From contig JAFMOC010000190.1 in assembly GCA_019802505.1 (NCBI GenBank), positions 728,898 through 792,897 on the forward strand: a stretch of 64,000 nt of DNA. The letters are read 5' to 3'. The translations under genes and the position numbers were made by a program. Positions 10,314 through 21,084 of this stretch are shown here, in pieces. Origin of the DNA: Corydoras sp. C115 (taxonomy: Eukaryota > Chordata > Actinopteri > Siluriformes > Callichthyidae). Within the stretch, counting starts at the first letter, position 1. Every line of letters begins with the position of its first letter. Under the pieces are notes generated by a model. It did no database searches and was not told where the DNA came from. It saw only the letters and a list, made by a program, of their open reading frames with translations.

Positions 10314-11055
10314 TTGGAGGTTGGAGCGATGAGGGGTATTGACCGCGTTCCGGAGTATGGTGAGATCGTGCTCCCTCTCTCGGTTCCGATCAAGCTCCCG
10401 GCACCCTGCGACGGGGTGGCTTTGAAGCCACTTCTGTACATTGTCAGCTGTTGCAGGGTGTTCGAATCGATGACCAGTCGGGAGCTGTCGGACAGGGAGA
10501 GGGTGCAGTTTTACCTCTCCCGACTCCTGGGACCTGCGTGGAGGTGGGCAGAGGGCCCAGTGGCCACCGGGGACATCTGTCTCACCTCAGTCGACTGGTT
10601 TGAGGCAGCCGGTTCGCCCCGGGTTCGGATGCCCGCGCCGTCAGAGATCACCTGGGCGCTGTCCATCGACAGCTTCGAAGTGTGCATGTTGGGAACCCGC
10701 CCTGTGAGCCGCCGCTGTGCGAGCTGCTGCTGCGTTCCTCCAGTCATCCGCTCCGCGAGTGGTTCTACGCTGCCGGAAATCTGCCCCGTAAGCCGCCGCG
10801 TGCTGACAGCGATCCGCCGCTCACCGTCAGCGTTCCGAATCTAGCCGCCAGCGCGTCGTTATGCACGGTTAATGTGCCGCTCCACGCGTTGAGCAACCCG
10901 CCTCGCAGCCTCCGGACCGGTGATCCGCCCTGCGAGTCGCGCCGCGCAGTTAGCGACCACCCGGGCGCTGTTAACGGGCAGCTTCGCAGCTTGCGGGTTG
11001 GGACTCTGTCCTGCGAGTCGCCGCGCGTTAATCGCGATCCGCCGCAAGCAGAGTC
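10314..11055 (+). pseudogene. gag-like frame and coding minisatellite of element A
   Basis: The frame from 10314 has the segment RGIDRVPEYGEIVLPLSVPI, then RELSDRERVQFYLSRLLGPAWRWAEG. The second resembles a Ty3/gypsy capsid region, and I call it gag-like only on position and that resemblance. The same text recurs on the minus strand at 21590-21840 (element B). From about 10680 it passes into a Pro/Ser/Arg-rich periodic region (NPPCEPP, DPPCESRRA) that matches the minus-strand frame at 25567-25758 (element C). No protease or reverse transcriptase follows. Confidence 0.5.
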
Positions 11056-11960
11056 CCAAGACAGTCAGCTCTCCTCTCTGGACTGGCCATCCACGGGGTT
11101 CCAGTGGACTTGCTATCTGACCGAGGTCCACAGTTCGTGAGCCAAGTCTGGAGGTCATTTTGTCAGCTCTTGGGTGCCACGGCGAGTCTATCCCGGGTCA
11201 TCGGAAAGGCTTATTCAGGATGTAAGCACCATGCTGCGTTGCCTCACTGCAGGCAACCCCACTTCCTGGGCAGATAAACTCTTTTGGGCAGAATCTGCAT
11301 ATAATACATTGCACCATTCAGCCCTAGGCATGTCTCCTTTTGAAGCCCAGTTTGGTTATCCACCACCTTTGTTTCCTGAACAGGAGATGGAAAGTGCGGT
11401 CCTGTCCATTGCCCATCATGTCCAGCGCTGTCGGGCGGCCTGGCGTAAAGCCAGGCAATTACTTCTCAAATCTAGAAGGGTAATGAAATGGGCAGCAGAT
11501 AGGAAGCGACAGACTGCACCCACTTTTAGACTAGGGCAAAGGGTCCTAGTCAGTACTAGGGACCTTCCGGTCCGCGGGGCTAAGGGAAAGCTGGCGCCCC
11601 TAGGTCCTTTTAAAATCTCCCGGAGAATTAATCCAGTTTCCTACAGGTTGGATCTACCGGCTCGGTTACGAGTCCATCCAACATTTCACGTGTCTCAGCT
11701 GAGACCATTTTCCTGCGGGGCAGACACACCTGCCAACCTCCTTCCCGCGCCATGCATGATAGATGGTGCCCCTGCCTTTACTGTGTGCCGCATCCAGAAC
11801 CTGGTTCAGCGTTTGCACACAATATTTGGTAGATTGGGAGGTTTATGGACCAGAGGAACGGTCCTAGGTCCCTGCCCGCCACATTCTAGACCCCACCCTC
11901 ATTGCCGAGTTCTGACGAAACCAGAGATTGGGCTTTGGGATCTCAGGGGCTGTCCCTAGA
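11056..11960 (+). pseudogene. Ty3/gypsy integrase fragment
   Basis: The sequence starts inside an integrase core ([20 protein letters not shown] in the frame near 11115). After a frameshift it continues from 11174 as [22 protein letters not shown] and FEAQFGYPP, then a C-terminal segment with HPTFHVSQLRPF and a degenerate chromodomain-like tail. Gypsy integrases insert the cDNA into host DNA. The zinc-binding N-terminus and the first catalytic Asp are absent. A purine tract (AGAGGGGGGAG, 11959-11969) directly precedes the LTR at 11972. Confidence 0.85.
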
Positions 11961-11971
11961 GGGGGGAGTTC

Positions 11972-12818
11972 TGTTAGGGTCTCTGGATCATCCCACACAC
12001 GAAGTTACAGAGCATTTGTGTGTGGGTCTTTTATCCTGTAGATCCTAATCAGGGCTAATGTGCACCAGCTGCAGTTTCCTTATTTAAGGAGCTGCTTTGT
12101 GGCTGGTAAGTGCGGCAGCCTTGATTGTGCCACCGTATGGTTCACACTTGCTATTGTAGGGTTAGTGGGTACGACTGGGCCCGTTTAGAGGGGTCAGCCG
12201 TGGTACTGTCAGGAGACGGGAGGTATTTCAGCTCTCTGTTAAGCAGTAAAAGTATTTTACCTTAGGAGTTGCTGGGACCTCTGTAGACTAAGGCCTACCA
12301 ATCAGCAATGTCTTGTATGGGACCTGAGCCTGCATCTTAGCAGGGTTACCACTGAAGGGAGCACCATAAAGTGCTCAGCTCTGACTCAGCAGACCCGGGT
12401 TTGAGACCAGGTGACTAAAAAATATCAAATTGTGTTTTTCCTTTTGTCTAATTGCTGTCTTTCCCCCTTCCCCTTTTCCTCTAAGTTTCAGGTACAGATT
12501 GGGGAGCAGGGCCACCTCTTGAGTGGAGAAACTGCATTTGCGTCCTGCTCTTTATTCATGGAGCCTGGTTGGCTCAACCTGCATTAACTCCCCAGTGGCA
12601 CAGCAGTAGCCCTCTTGTTTAGGGATTGGTAGCCCGGGGTTCTAATCCACCCCTTTATGTTTGTATGACTTTTCAGTTCTGTTCTCAGCGCAGTTCCGCA
12701 TCCTGAGTCCACCTTTCGTAGACTCTTTTTCGTTCTTTGACCTTTGAATTTGCTACTAAATAAAAGAACCCCTTTTTGTTCATCTGCATCTTTGTGTCCT
12801 GTTTTCAACTTGTAACAC
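11972..12818 (+). mobile_element. 3' LTR of a second gypsy element (TGTTAG...TGTAACA)
   Basis: About 847 bp, starting TGTTAGGGTCTCTGG right after a polypurine tract and ending ACTTGTAACA. AATAAA lies near 12760 in CTAAATAAAAGAACC. It does not match the 5' LTR at 8072, so 8072-12818 is a hybrid of two LTR elements. Confidence 0.75.
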
Positions 12819-12825
12819 TTACAGG

Positions 12826-13637
12826 ATGTTCTAATAAATCTTTACATAAATTACAACTTGTTAAAAATGCTGCAGCTATGGTTTTAACTAGAACCAGAAA
12901 GTTTGATCATATTAGTCCTGTGTTGTCAAGGATTACCAGTTAAGTTTTGTATTGAGTAACATATAAAATTCTACACAATCAGGCTCCACAGTATCTCACT
13001 GAGCTGATTCAACTGTATAACACATGAGCTCAGCTGGTTTACTTTTAGTACCTAAAATAAATAAAATTACTGCTGGTATAAGAGCATTCTCCCCAAGGCT
13101 CCTCAACATTGGAATTGCTTTCCAATTACTGATCATAACTCAGAATCACTATTAATCTTTAAAAGTAGATTAAAAACACATTTATTTAATTTTGCATATA
13201 ATTAATTCCCTATAGATAAAGTTGTAGATCTCAGGCTTGATGGTGTTGGGTTAGGTGATCTGAGATCTGAGGTGGTCTGTGCTGGCATTTTACCTCTTCA
13301 TCCAGCTCATCATTAGTGGGTGAAGAGGGTGTGGCACTGAAATGATGGTATTTTGGGGAGCCCACTCAACTAAGTTAAGTCTGCAGTATCTGTCCCTTTT
13401 AGTTATGCTGCTCTAGTCAGTTATGACGGAGTCAGATGCTGCACTATGTCAATCAAACTCTGGTTATAACTTAAATGCTGTGTTTTATTAGCACTAATTG
13501 CTTTTATTGTCTGTTTCTTTTAAGGTGTGGCCAATTTCCTGGAGGTGTTGTCAGTTGTTTATCCATGGCTCTGCTGAAGCACTATGGCTACAACAATTAC
13601 TGAATGGAACCTGGATTTTGGACTGGCAGTCCTGCCG
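12826..13637 (+). mobile_element. L2 fragment (second piece)
   Basis: The plus strand encodes the C-terminal part of L2 ORF2 (LQLVQNAAA-like, then the LTKTRKFDHI region near 12870) and the 3' UTR, with many substitutions. It ends abruptly at 13637, where V-SINE sequence begins in place of the normal L2 tail. Confidence 0.75.
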
Positions 13638-13735
13638 GGCAGTGCCTGAAACGTTCTACCCTGGATGGGCATGGGGAACCCCACCGCAACCCTAATAGAG
13701 GATAAAGCGGAAGATAATGAATGAATGAATGAATT
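13638..13735 (+). repeat. V-SINE 3' end fused to L2
   Basis: ACGTTCTACCCTGGATGGGC through GGATAAAGCGGAAGATAATG and the GAATGAATGAAT tail match the V-SINE 3' third. It is joined directly to L2 3' UTR sequence with no SINE head. Confidence 0.75.
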
Positions 13736-13739
13736 TGAA

Positions 13740-14167
13740 CTTAATTGACCCATGCTCATAATATGTTGATGCTGTTTAGCAAAATGCATCTGGCCCTCTG
13801 CTTTCACTGATGGTAGAGAATCTAAAGCTATAAAATCTTCCTTAAATGACTGCAACAATACAGATGAATAGTTGGATTAATGGTGGTCATTGAAGATTTT
13901 TATATTATGTTCTAATTCAATTTGTACAGCTTCTTTATTTTTCTTCCTGGCACAAAAATAGACAATGCTTCTACTTCTCAGATAAGCTTTTGCACAATCA
14001 CAAAGAATAATTGGATATGTTACTGAGTTGACATTTTTTGTATTCCTGGTAGTTCACAAGTATAATCTTACCTCCTAGGAAATTTGTATCTCCACACATC
14101 AATCAGACCAATCTCCACACAATAATGCTTTAGGACTCTGCTCATCTTTTTGTAGGTTGTTGCGATG
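13740..14167 (-). pseudogene. L1 ORF2 endonuclease end and linker
   Basis: The minus strand reads LKHYCVEIGLIDVWRYKFPR, which corresponds to the conserved LVDVWR part of L1 endonucleases. A linker follows (CDCAKAYLRSRSIVYFCARK, then LQSFKEDFIALDSLPSVKAE) that normally precedes the reverse transcriptase. Stops interrupt it. It is the natural upstream neighbour of the reverse-transcriptase relic at 7321-7960. Confidence 0.65.
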
Positions 14168-14175
14168 AAATAGGG

Positions 14176-14937
14176 CAGGGGTGCCCACACTTTTCTGGCC
14201 AGAGATCTACTTTTCCATTGGACAGGTCATCAAGATCTACCGGGGTTAATCTTTTTTTTAGGCTTTTATATTGAAACCTGTTTACACACATCATGTTAGT
14301 ATTGTCGAATCTGTTAGAATTGCTCTTTTATTAAATACATTCCAGCAAATTGCACCCAAACGACCGAACACACAGTATACAGCACAAATGTAAAACAATC
14401 ACTGTAACCTGCATTTCCCCAAACAGAACATCAACATTAACAAATGCAAATGCATTTTGAGTTTGACATTGTAAAAAAATAATCATCCTCCCACTCTAAA
14501 TGAAAGTGGAACATTTTAGTTCTTTTGGAGCAATCTCCTTCACTCATCTTGTCAGTCAAATAAAGTGAAAAACACAAACAGAAACACACAAAAAAAAACA
14601 CAAACAGAATCTATCTAATGTAATGTAATGTAATGTAAATCTAATGTAGATGATTCGCGAGGCAGTGCTTCGGATTTAGGGGCGTGGCCACGTGCCGGTT
14701 TTGGGAACAACGAGGGGGGGGGGGCAGACTGCTTGCTTGCACAGGGATAGAGATCGCGATTCAGAATGAATCACATTGTGTCTGTGAAAATGTGTGCGGG
14801 CATGTGTATAAGTGCTTCTGATACTGTACTTTAAAAAAAGCGCTGATACGTGATAAGCGCTTTTTTTTTATCGCAATCTACCTGACACCCCTGCACGATC
14901 GACTGGTCGATCACGATAGATGTATTGGACATCCCTG
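14176..14937. mobile_element. non-autonomous hAT transposon
   Basis: Ends CAGGGGTGCCC and GGACATCCCTG form short terminal inverted repeats of the hAT-Charlie type. They are flanked by 8-bp duplications AAATAGGG (14168-14175) and ATATAGGG (14938-14945), one mismatch apart. No transposase frame is present. An extra internal end-like motif (ACACCCCTG, 14885-14893) suggests a partly duplicated terminus. Confidence 0.8.
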
Positions 14938-15059
14938 ATATAGGGTGTCCGAGTAGTCTTGAGAAACTCTGTGACCTCACTGTGAACTTACACTACTTTT
15001 TGTAATGTCACTCTATTGTGGCATTGTGTGTAAGTGTTAAAACTTCACCAAGATAAAAG

Positions 15060-15260
15060 CACCATGGAAATACAGATAGCCGGCAGGATACAAATAGTAA
15101 TAAATACAAATAGTTCCACACATTTTACTGTGTCACCCTCCCTTGAGTATCCTTTTACTCTGTATAATCTTAGGTTGTGTCTCCGTTGTGTGTTTTCCAG
15201 GGCTGCGCATCTTGTTTCCATTTGTTTATCATGCTGCATGAGATGGGAAAGTAATTGCAC
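15060..15260 (-). pseudogene. L1 ORF1 fragment
   Basis: The minus-strand frame from 15260 reads MQHDKQMETRCAALENTQRR, then HNLRLYRVKGYSREGD. This is the coiled-coil to RNA-binding junction typical of L1 ORF1. It differs from the ORF1 in the palindrome. Its position upstream of the endonuclease relic on the same strand makes it the 5' part of the long interrupted L1. Confidence 0.55.
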
Positions 15261-15601
15261 TGCTCAGGCCTGTCTGTCTTCAGTAGTGCTTACTCAACTT
15301 TCAACTTCTGAGATTCAGCTGGGAAGGCTAGTGTTTGGTCCAGCCCATCAACTTAAAAATATTATAATTAATTATTATATCAAGTGGCGCAACTTACGTG
15401 GAACAAAAATAAACCATACATTTTTCCTATGATTTCTGGCACTATTTTGGTATAAGTTAATTATCACATAATGAAAAATACTATAAATACTAGGGCTGTA
15501 TTCAACTACAAATTTTCGTAGTCGAATCTGATTCGTTAGATTTTCCCTATAGTCGACTGATAGTCGAATCAGTTAAAATTTCACCACAAGATGGCGCTAT
15601 A

Positions 15602-18540
15602 AGTCAAGTCAAGTCAAGTAATTTATTTATATAGCGCTTTTTACAACAGTACATTGTCACAAAGCAGCTTTACAGAATGAAAAGCCTTTAAACCCCCAAA
15701 GAGCAAGCCGAAGCGACAGTGGCAAGAAAAAACTCCCTTTTATGTTGTTATTTAAGGAAGAAACCTTGGGAGGACCAAGACTCAATGGGGGACTCATCCT
15801 CCTTGAGCGGCCGGGCAGCAACAACAGTGTAGAACAGCCATGTCCAGATACTAAACAAATGGAAAAACTAACAACTAGAAAACTATATGTGAGTCCATTA
15901 GGGGGCGTCCTGCAGGACCGCCTTGTCAGGATCCATACAGTATTCGTAAGCAGAGCCATGGATCTCCAGGAAGCCGGGGGACACCTCAAAAGAAACAGAC
16001 AAAGGAAGGGAGAGATTAAATAAATGTGTTTTTAATTTATTTTTAAAGATTAATAGTGATTCAGAATCACGAACAGTAACTGGAAGGCTATTCCAAAGTT
16101 GAGGAGCCTTGTGGGAGAACGCTCTTCCAACAGCAGTAATTTTATTTATTCTAGGAGCTAAGAGTAAGCCAGCACCTTGAGATCGGAGCTCACGTGTCGG
16201 CTGGTACAATTGAATCAGCTCACTCAGATACTGTGGAGCCTGGTTATGTAAAATTTTATATGTTATTAATAAAATTTTGTACTCGATACGAAACTTTACT
16301 GGTAGCCAGTGCAAGTTTGATAACACAGGAGTTATATGATCAAACTTTCTGGTTTTAGTTAAAACTCTAGCTGCAGCATTCTGCACAAGTTGTAATTTAT
16401 GTAATGATTTATTAGAACATCCTGTCAGAAGTGAATTACAATAATCTAACCTTGAGGTAATAAAAGCATGAATTAGTTTTTCTGCATCTTGGAGGGAGAG
16501 GATATTTCGTAGCTTCGAAATGTTACGAAGGTGAAAAAATGCAATTCTAGTGATATTGCTAATGTGCTTTGTAAAGGAGAGATCTGAATCAATAATGACA
16601 CCGAGATTATTTACAGATGAACTGGGTCTAATTAAAGAGTTATCAAGGTTTAACATAGTGTTAGAAGCTTTGTTAATTTTGTCCTTGGGTCCAACTATCA
16701 GAAACTCTGTTTTATCAGAATTTAGCAGTAGGAAGTTTTTTGACATCCACATTTTAATATCTTGGATGCAGTCCTCGAGCTTAGTGACTGAACGACCATC
16801 GTTAGGGTTAGCTGAAACATATAACTGTGTATCATCTGCATATGAGTGGAAACAGATTCCATGTTTACGAATAATTGATCCCAATGGAAGCATATATAAT
16901 GCAAATAGGAGTGGACCCAGAACTGACCCTTGTGGGACACCATATTTAACTTTAACGAGATCAGAATATTGGTTGTTAACACAGGTGAATTGATATCGAT
17001 CAGTCAGGTAGGATTTAAACCACTGGAGTGCAGATCCTGTAACACCCACAATGTTTTCTAATCTATCAACTAAGATGTTATGGTCTATAGTGTCAAAGGC
17101 TGCACTAAGATCTAATAATACAAGAAAAGAGATTTGGTTATTATCAGAGGACATTAATAAGTCATTAACAACTTTAATTAAGGCTGTCTCAGTGCTATGG
17201 TGAGACCTAAAACCTGACTGAAAAACTTCATGAACGTTATTAGCTAGAAGATGGCGATTCAGCTGGTTGAACACTATTTTTTCTAGGATTTTAGAGACAA
17301 AAGGAAGGTTTGATATTGGTCTATAGTTGGATAGTATTAGAGGATCTAAATTAGGTTTTTTAAGTAATGGTTTAATGACTGCACACTTCAGATTTTTGGG
17401 GACATAGCCTATTTTAAGTGATGAATTTATAATGTTTATAAAAGGCTCTGTGATATTTGGTAGGAGGTCTTTAAGCAGATTTGTTGGTATTGGGTCTAAC
17501 ATACAGGATGTTGTCTTTGATTGTGTAATTAATGAGACAAGCTCTTTTTTAGATATGGGGTTAAAGGTATTTAACTCTTGTACTATATTATTTTCTCTAC
17601 CACTAGATTTTTCAGAAATCATTGAGGGTTGATTATTGGTTACGCTACACAATGCATTAGATGATTTAAGTCTTATGTTTTCAATTTTATCACTAAAGAA
17701 ATTCATGAAATCATTGCTGCTGAACTGTGAGTGAATCTGTGAATCTGATTCAGTAGCACTTCGAGTTAATTTGGCAATGGTACTAAAGAGGAATCTTTGG
17801 TTGTTTTTGTTGTTCTCTATTAATTCAGAATAATATTTAGTCTTCGCTGCATTGAGTGCATGTTTGTACTCAGTCATACTGTCCTTCCATGCAACCCTAA
17901 ATACCTCTAATTTAGTTTGTCTCCATTTACGCTCCATGGTTCTAGTGGCTTGTTTTAGGGCGCGTGTTTGATCATTAAACCATGGAACGAGTCTTTTATC
18001 TTTAATCCTTTTTAGTTTAAGTGGAGCGACACTGTCTAAGGTTGCAGAAAACATGTGTTTAAGGTAATCCGCTGTGTTTTCAAGTTCATCGGGTCCTGAT
18101 GCTGGTTTAATGTTTAATTCGGGTAAATGTTGTAGGAATGACACAGCAGTAGAGGGGATGATTGTACGCTTCATGTCATATCGCGGTTTAATGACTGGAT
18201 CAGTATCAATTTCTAAATCGTAGGTTATCAAATAGTGATCGCAGATGACCTCACATAGTGGAACAATAGTTAAATTATTAATGTTAATACCATGTGATAA
18301 AACTAAGTCTAATGTATGTTTACAGCGATGTGTTTTACCAACTACACTTTGAGTAATGCCCATGGAATCTAGGATGGAGTCAAAGGCTAATTTAAATGAG
18401 TCTAGTGGGTTTTCAAAGTGAACATTGAAGTCACCGACTATTAAGGCCTTGTCTGATGAGATTACTATGTCTCTATAAGCGTAGTTTTTAAAAAAGATTT
18501 TATTTTTATATTTTACTTGTTTTTCTAACAAAAGAAAACC
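15602..18540 (-). mobile_element. long L2 LINE copy
   Basis: The most complete L2 in the window, 5'-truncated inside the endonuclease. Its 3' tail is a TTGAC repeat (15602-15617), unlike the TTGAAC tails of the copies at 5103 and 34821. A stretch of about 280 bp of 3' UTR present in the 5103-6016 copy is missing, which removes the usual ORF stop. Confidence 0.9.
15898..18531 (-). CDS. L2 ORF2: endonuclease (partial) and reverse transcriptase
   Basis: An open frame of 877 codons, the longest in the window. It makes the replication protein of an L2 non-LTR retrotransposon, which nicks target DNA and copies element RNA onto it. Near residue 35 is the endonuclease GDFNVH motif. Near residue 115 is CDHYL in place of the usual SDH-type motif. 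The N-terminal third of the endonuclease is missing. The reverse transcriptase spans roughly residues 370-650 and includes SNYRPISNLPF, LDLSAAFDTIDH, YGVPQGSVLGPLLF and the SYADDTQLY active site. The last 45 or so residues are read-through into former 3' UTR, because a deletion removed the stop found at the equivalent place in the copy at 5103-6016. The first Met is arbitrary. The copy is 5'-truncated, so it is probably immobile even though the frame is open. Confidence 0.9.
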   Translation of the reverse strand: MLEKQVKYKNKIFFKNYAYRDIVISSDKALIVGDFNVHFENPLDSFKLAFDSILDSMGITQSVVGKTHRCKHTLDLVLSHGININNLTIVPLCEVICDHYLITYDLEIDTDPVIKPRYDMKRTIIPSTAVSFLQHLPELNIKPASGPDELENTADYLKHMFSATLDSVAPLKLKRIKDKRLVPWFNDQTRALKQATRTMERKWRQTKLEVFRVAWKDSMTEYKHALNAAKTKYYSELIENNKNNQRFLFSTIAKLTRSATESDSQIHSQFSSNDFMNFFSDKIENIRLKSSNALCSVTNNQPSMISEKSSGRENNIVQELNTFNPISKKELVSLITQSKTTSCMLDPIPTNLLKDLLPNITEPFINIINSSLKIGYVPKNLKCAVIKPLLKKPNLDPLILSNYRPISNLPFVSKILEKIVFNQLNRHLLANNVHEVFQSGFRSHHSTETALIKVVNDLLMSSDNNQISFLVLLDLSAAFDTIDHNILVDRLENIVGVTGSALQWFKSYLTDRYQFTCVNNQYSDLVKVKYGVPQGSVLGPLLFALYMLPLGSIIRKHGICFHSYADDTQLYVSANPNDGRSVTKLEDCIQDIKMWMSKNFLLLNSDKTEFLIVGPKDKINKASNTMLNLDNSLIRPSSSVNNLGVIIDSDLSFTKHISNITRIAFFHLRNISKLRNILSLQDAEKLIHAFITSRLDYCNSLLTGCSNKSLHKLQLVQNAAARVLTKTRKFDHITPVLSNLHWLPVKFRIEYKILLITYKILHNQAPQYLSELIQLYQPTRELRSQGAGLLLAPRINKITAVGRAFSHKAPQLWNSLPVTVRDSESLLIFKNKLKTHLFNLSLPLSVSFEVSPGFLEIHGSAYEYCMDPDKAVLQDAP

Positions 18541-18641
18541 TTTTTTTTTGTTTTTCTTTTTCTTCTAGAAATTAGGATGATTTTATTTGACAAAAGGCTA
18601 TATATATAACGAAAACAAAGACATTTCATGTAAAAACTAAT

Positions 18642-19319
18642 TGTCAGTTCTAAGCGATCACGCTACCGGAATGAGGAGGAAGCGTGATTTAAGGTAAACA
18701 GAAAAAGTTTATTATGTTCCGTGGGGGAACGCCCCACAAACGAACCACTGTCCGTAGGGAAAAACAAAAACAGAATAAACAAACGTGACGACTGGGCCGA
18801 AGCGAGGCGCTGTGCACCGGTCAGAAGCGGTGGAGATCGCTGAGACGTAGAGGCCGGGAACGCCGGACGGTGACGTCACTTATTACTCGCGATCCTGTAG
18901 GAAGCCAGAAACCGAACTGAGCATAGGCGTGGAGTGCGAGCGGCAGCGCCACACTGAGTCTAGACGCACTCCGTGACCACCCGTGCAGCGGAACACAATC
19001 AGACCAACCATCAGATGAACAATCAAAACTCTGCGCTGAAGAGTCCGGGACGGCGGCTAAAGTAGTCTCTCCAGCCGAAGTGCACACCTGTAACTAATAA
19101 TCTGGAGAGGGTGAGCGATCCCGATTGAAATGAGGAACAGGTGTGTGAATGGGCGAGTGTGGAGCAGCACGTGGAGGAGAGGGGTGTGTTTGTTTACAAG
19201 GGAAAGTAGGTGTGTGCGGAGCAGCGTGGGGCGGCGAGTGACATGACTGTATACATGAAGGAGTGGGCGTGTGTGGCGCGGAGGGAGAGGAAGTGGGGCG
19301 TGAGTGAGTATGTGTAACA
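18642..19319. mobile_element. solo LTR with 5-bp target duplication
   Basis: Runs from TGTCAGTTCTAAGCG to TATGTGTAACA and is flanked on both sides by CTAAT (18637-18641 and 19320-19324). A 5-bp duplication and TG...CA ends fit an LTR left by recombination. AATAAA-like signals near 18705 on the minus strand suggest minus orientation. I see no internal region or partner LTR. Confidence 0.7.
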
Positions 19320-19455
19320 CTAATGCTTAGCAGCAGCCATGGACACCCCCATGTGGTCAAAATGGTACATTCGACTATGAGGTTCATAGTCGACTACGGT
19401 TCTCCGAATCGAATCGTCGAATCAGCGAATATTGCAGCTCACCCCTAATAAATAC

Positions 19456-20189
19456 ATTTAAATATTTTTGCATAATACAATATGTAAATAAATGACATAG
19501 GTTTATCAGTGTAGAAAGTGTTTGAGAGCATATGGAGTGCTTATAGTTTGGTTAGTAAGAGAGTGGGAAGTGTTTATAAAGCCTTAAAAATACATAAGTA
19601 ATAAAATTTCTATAATGCCGCTACTTCGAGGATTTACACCTATTGCAGCTTCCAGATGTCTCTGAAACGTAACTTATTTTATTGTAAAAAAATTAATTGA
19701 AACGTGCAGAAACCTTACTGATTAACAATGAATATGTCTCTAGATCGAAATATAAATTGGTTTTGGAAGTATTATTATTATTTATTAATAATAGTATGCA
19801 ATCCTTCCAAACTAATACTTTTAATATAATGTGCAACATCTGCAGCATATTATTTAATGGAACTGGGGCAAAACCTTATTCCTTAACTTTGTTTCCCAGC
19901 TGGCAATATCATGAGAACAAACGGCTCATCCAAAGAAAACAGTCTAGCCTAGGTAAGCAGCAACTCTAACTGATAGAGAGCAGGTTTGTTTGAATGTATG
20001 TGTTGCTGTAGTAACTAAGCGAGGCTTAGTTCTATCCTCTTACATTGAAAAGATGTGAGCAAAATAACCCAGGCTTGTCTTTACAAGACAAAATATCAAA
20101 GTACAAAATAAAATCAATTCAAAACATCATTAAACCACTCAAACCAATTAAACCAATCATTCAAACTTCAGTCATGGTAATTGAGACCT
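19456..20189. other. no recognisable feature
   Basis: AT-rich sequence. The short frames at 19697-19969 and 20045-20266 show no similarity I recognise. Confidence 0.5.
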
Positions 20190-20440
20190 TGTATTCAACC
20201 CTGACACAGATGGGAAGCCATGTTTCCATACTCTCATCAGGATCCGAGCAGCACTGTTCTGAATGAACTGAAGTTTTTGAAGAGTCTTGTTTGGAATCCC
20301 AATGCAGAGTGCATTGCAGTAATCCAGTCTGTAGGAAACAAATGTATGAACCAGTTTTTCTGCATCTGAATCAGTAAGAGCATGGCGAAGTTTGGCAATC
20401 TTTATAAGATGATGAAATGAAATATGATGAATATGATATA
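20190..20440 (-). pseudogene. LINE (L2-like) reverse transcriptase C-terminal relic
   Basis: The minus strand reads AEKLVHTFVSYRLDYCNALC, then GIPNKTLQKLQFIQNSAARI, the conserved thumb region of L2/CR1-clade reverse transcriptases. It is a different family from the main L2 here (compare LIHAFITSRLDYCNSLLTGC). It is probably part of the same internally deleted copy as 20742-21032. Confidence 0.7.
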
Positions 20441-20741
20441 TTAATATGGCTTTTTAAATTTGTTCAATAATTAACAAATTTAGAGTTCATGATCAGTAAT
20501 TAAATCGTTTGAAGGGTTTTGATGTTTTTTAATGACTTTTCCAGTTCAATTAGTTTCGTTATGTTTGTTTCCTGCTGATTTGATTTTGTTTTGGATTTGT
20601 TTTTGGTTCTGCACATTTGTACAGTACAGTGAGTTTAGTTTTTTATCTTAGTTTTGCTTTTTCTGCTGCTATTTTAAATATTAGATAAAGGGTTTGGAAG
20701 GCTTCCTCATTGTGTGTGATGTCCAGAAAAGTGTTTAAATG

Positions 20742-21032
20742 TTACTGAATTTCTTGGCTGCTAATTGCTTTCTGGAACTCTTCTGTGCTGTTTCGGGCCC
20801 ATCTGTAGGATTCCTGGATGTTGTAAAGCTTACTGGGCCGTGTGTGTGGTGGTGTTAGTCTCTGTCTGACAATGAACAGACCCAAACTTCGACAGAGCTG
20901 CAGCAGGGCTTTACCGTTTCTGTTTACTGTAGTGTCTGAGTTGTTCCTAGGGCTTAGAAATGAATGCTGAAATGAACATCCTTCTGTGATGACAATACCG
21001 TTTTTTTTACAGAGTTGGGAAGTTCGTTCCAC
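20742..21032 (-). pseudogene. LINE endonuclease-region relic
   Basis: The 96-codon minus-strand frame contains DTTVNRNGKALLQLCRSLGL, as in LINE endonuclease domains, followed by SYRWARNSTEEFQKAISSQE, which I take to be the segment after the endonuclease. The part between them is deleted. Confidence 0.55.
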
Positions 21033-21084
21033 AATTTTGCACTGGTAAACGCTGGGGAGTGAGCATTATCAACACAGCGAGGAG

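Larger units (their letters stand above)
15491..19447. mobile_element. hAT transposon carrying nested insertions
   Basis: Starts TAGGGCTG and ends CACCCCTA, with A/T-rich subterminal repeats of TCGAAT/ATTCGA type at both ends. The 8-bp target duplication ATAAATAC is perfect (15483-15490 and 19448-19455), as expected of hAT. Inside are an L2 (15602-18540) and a solo LTR (18642-19319). Only a few hundred bases belong to the transposon itself and no transposase is visible. Confidence 0.9.
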
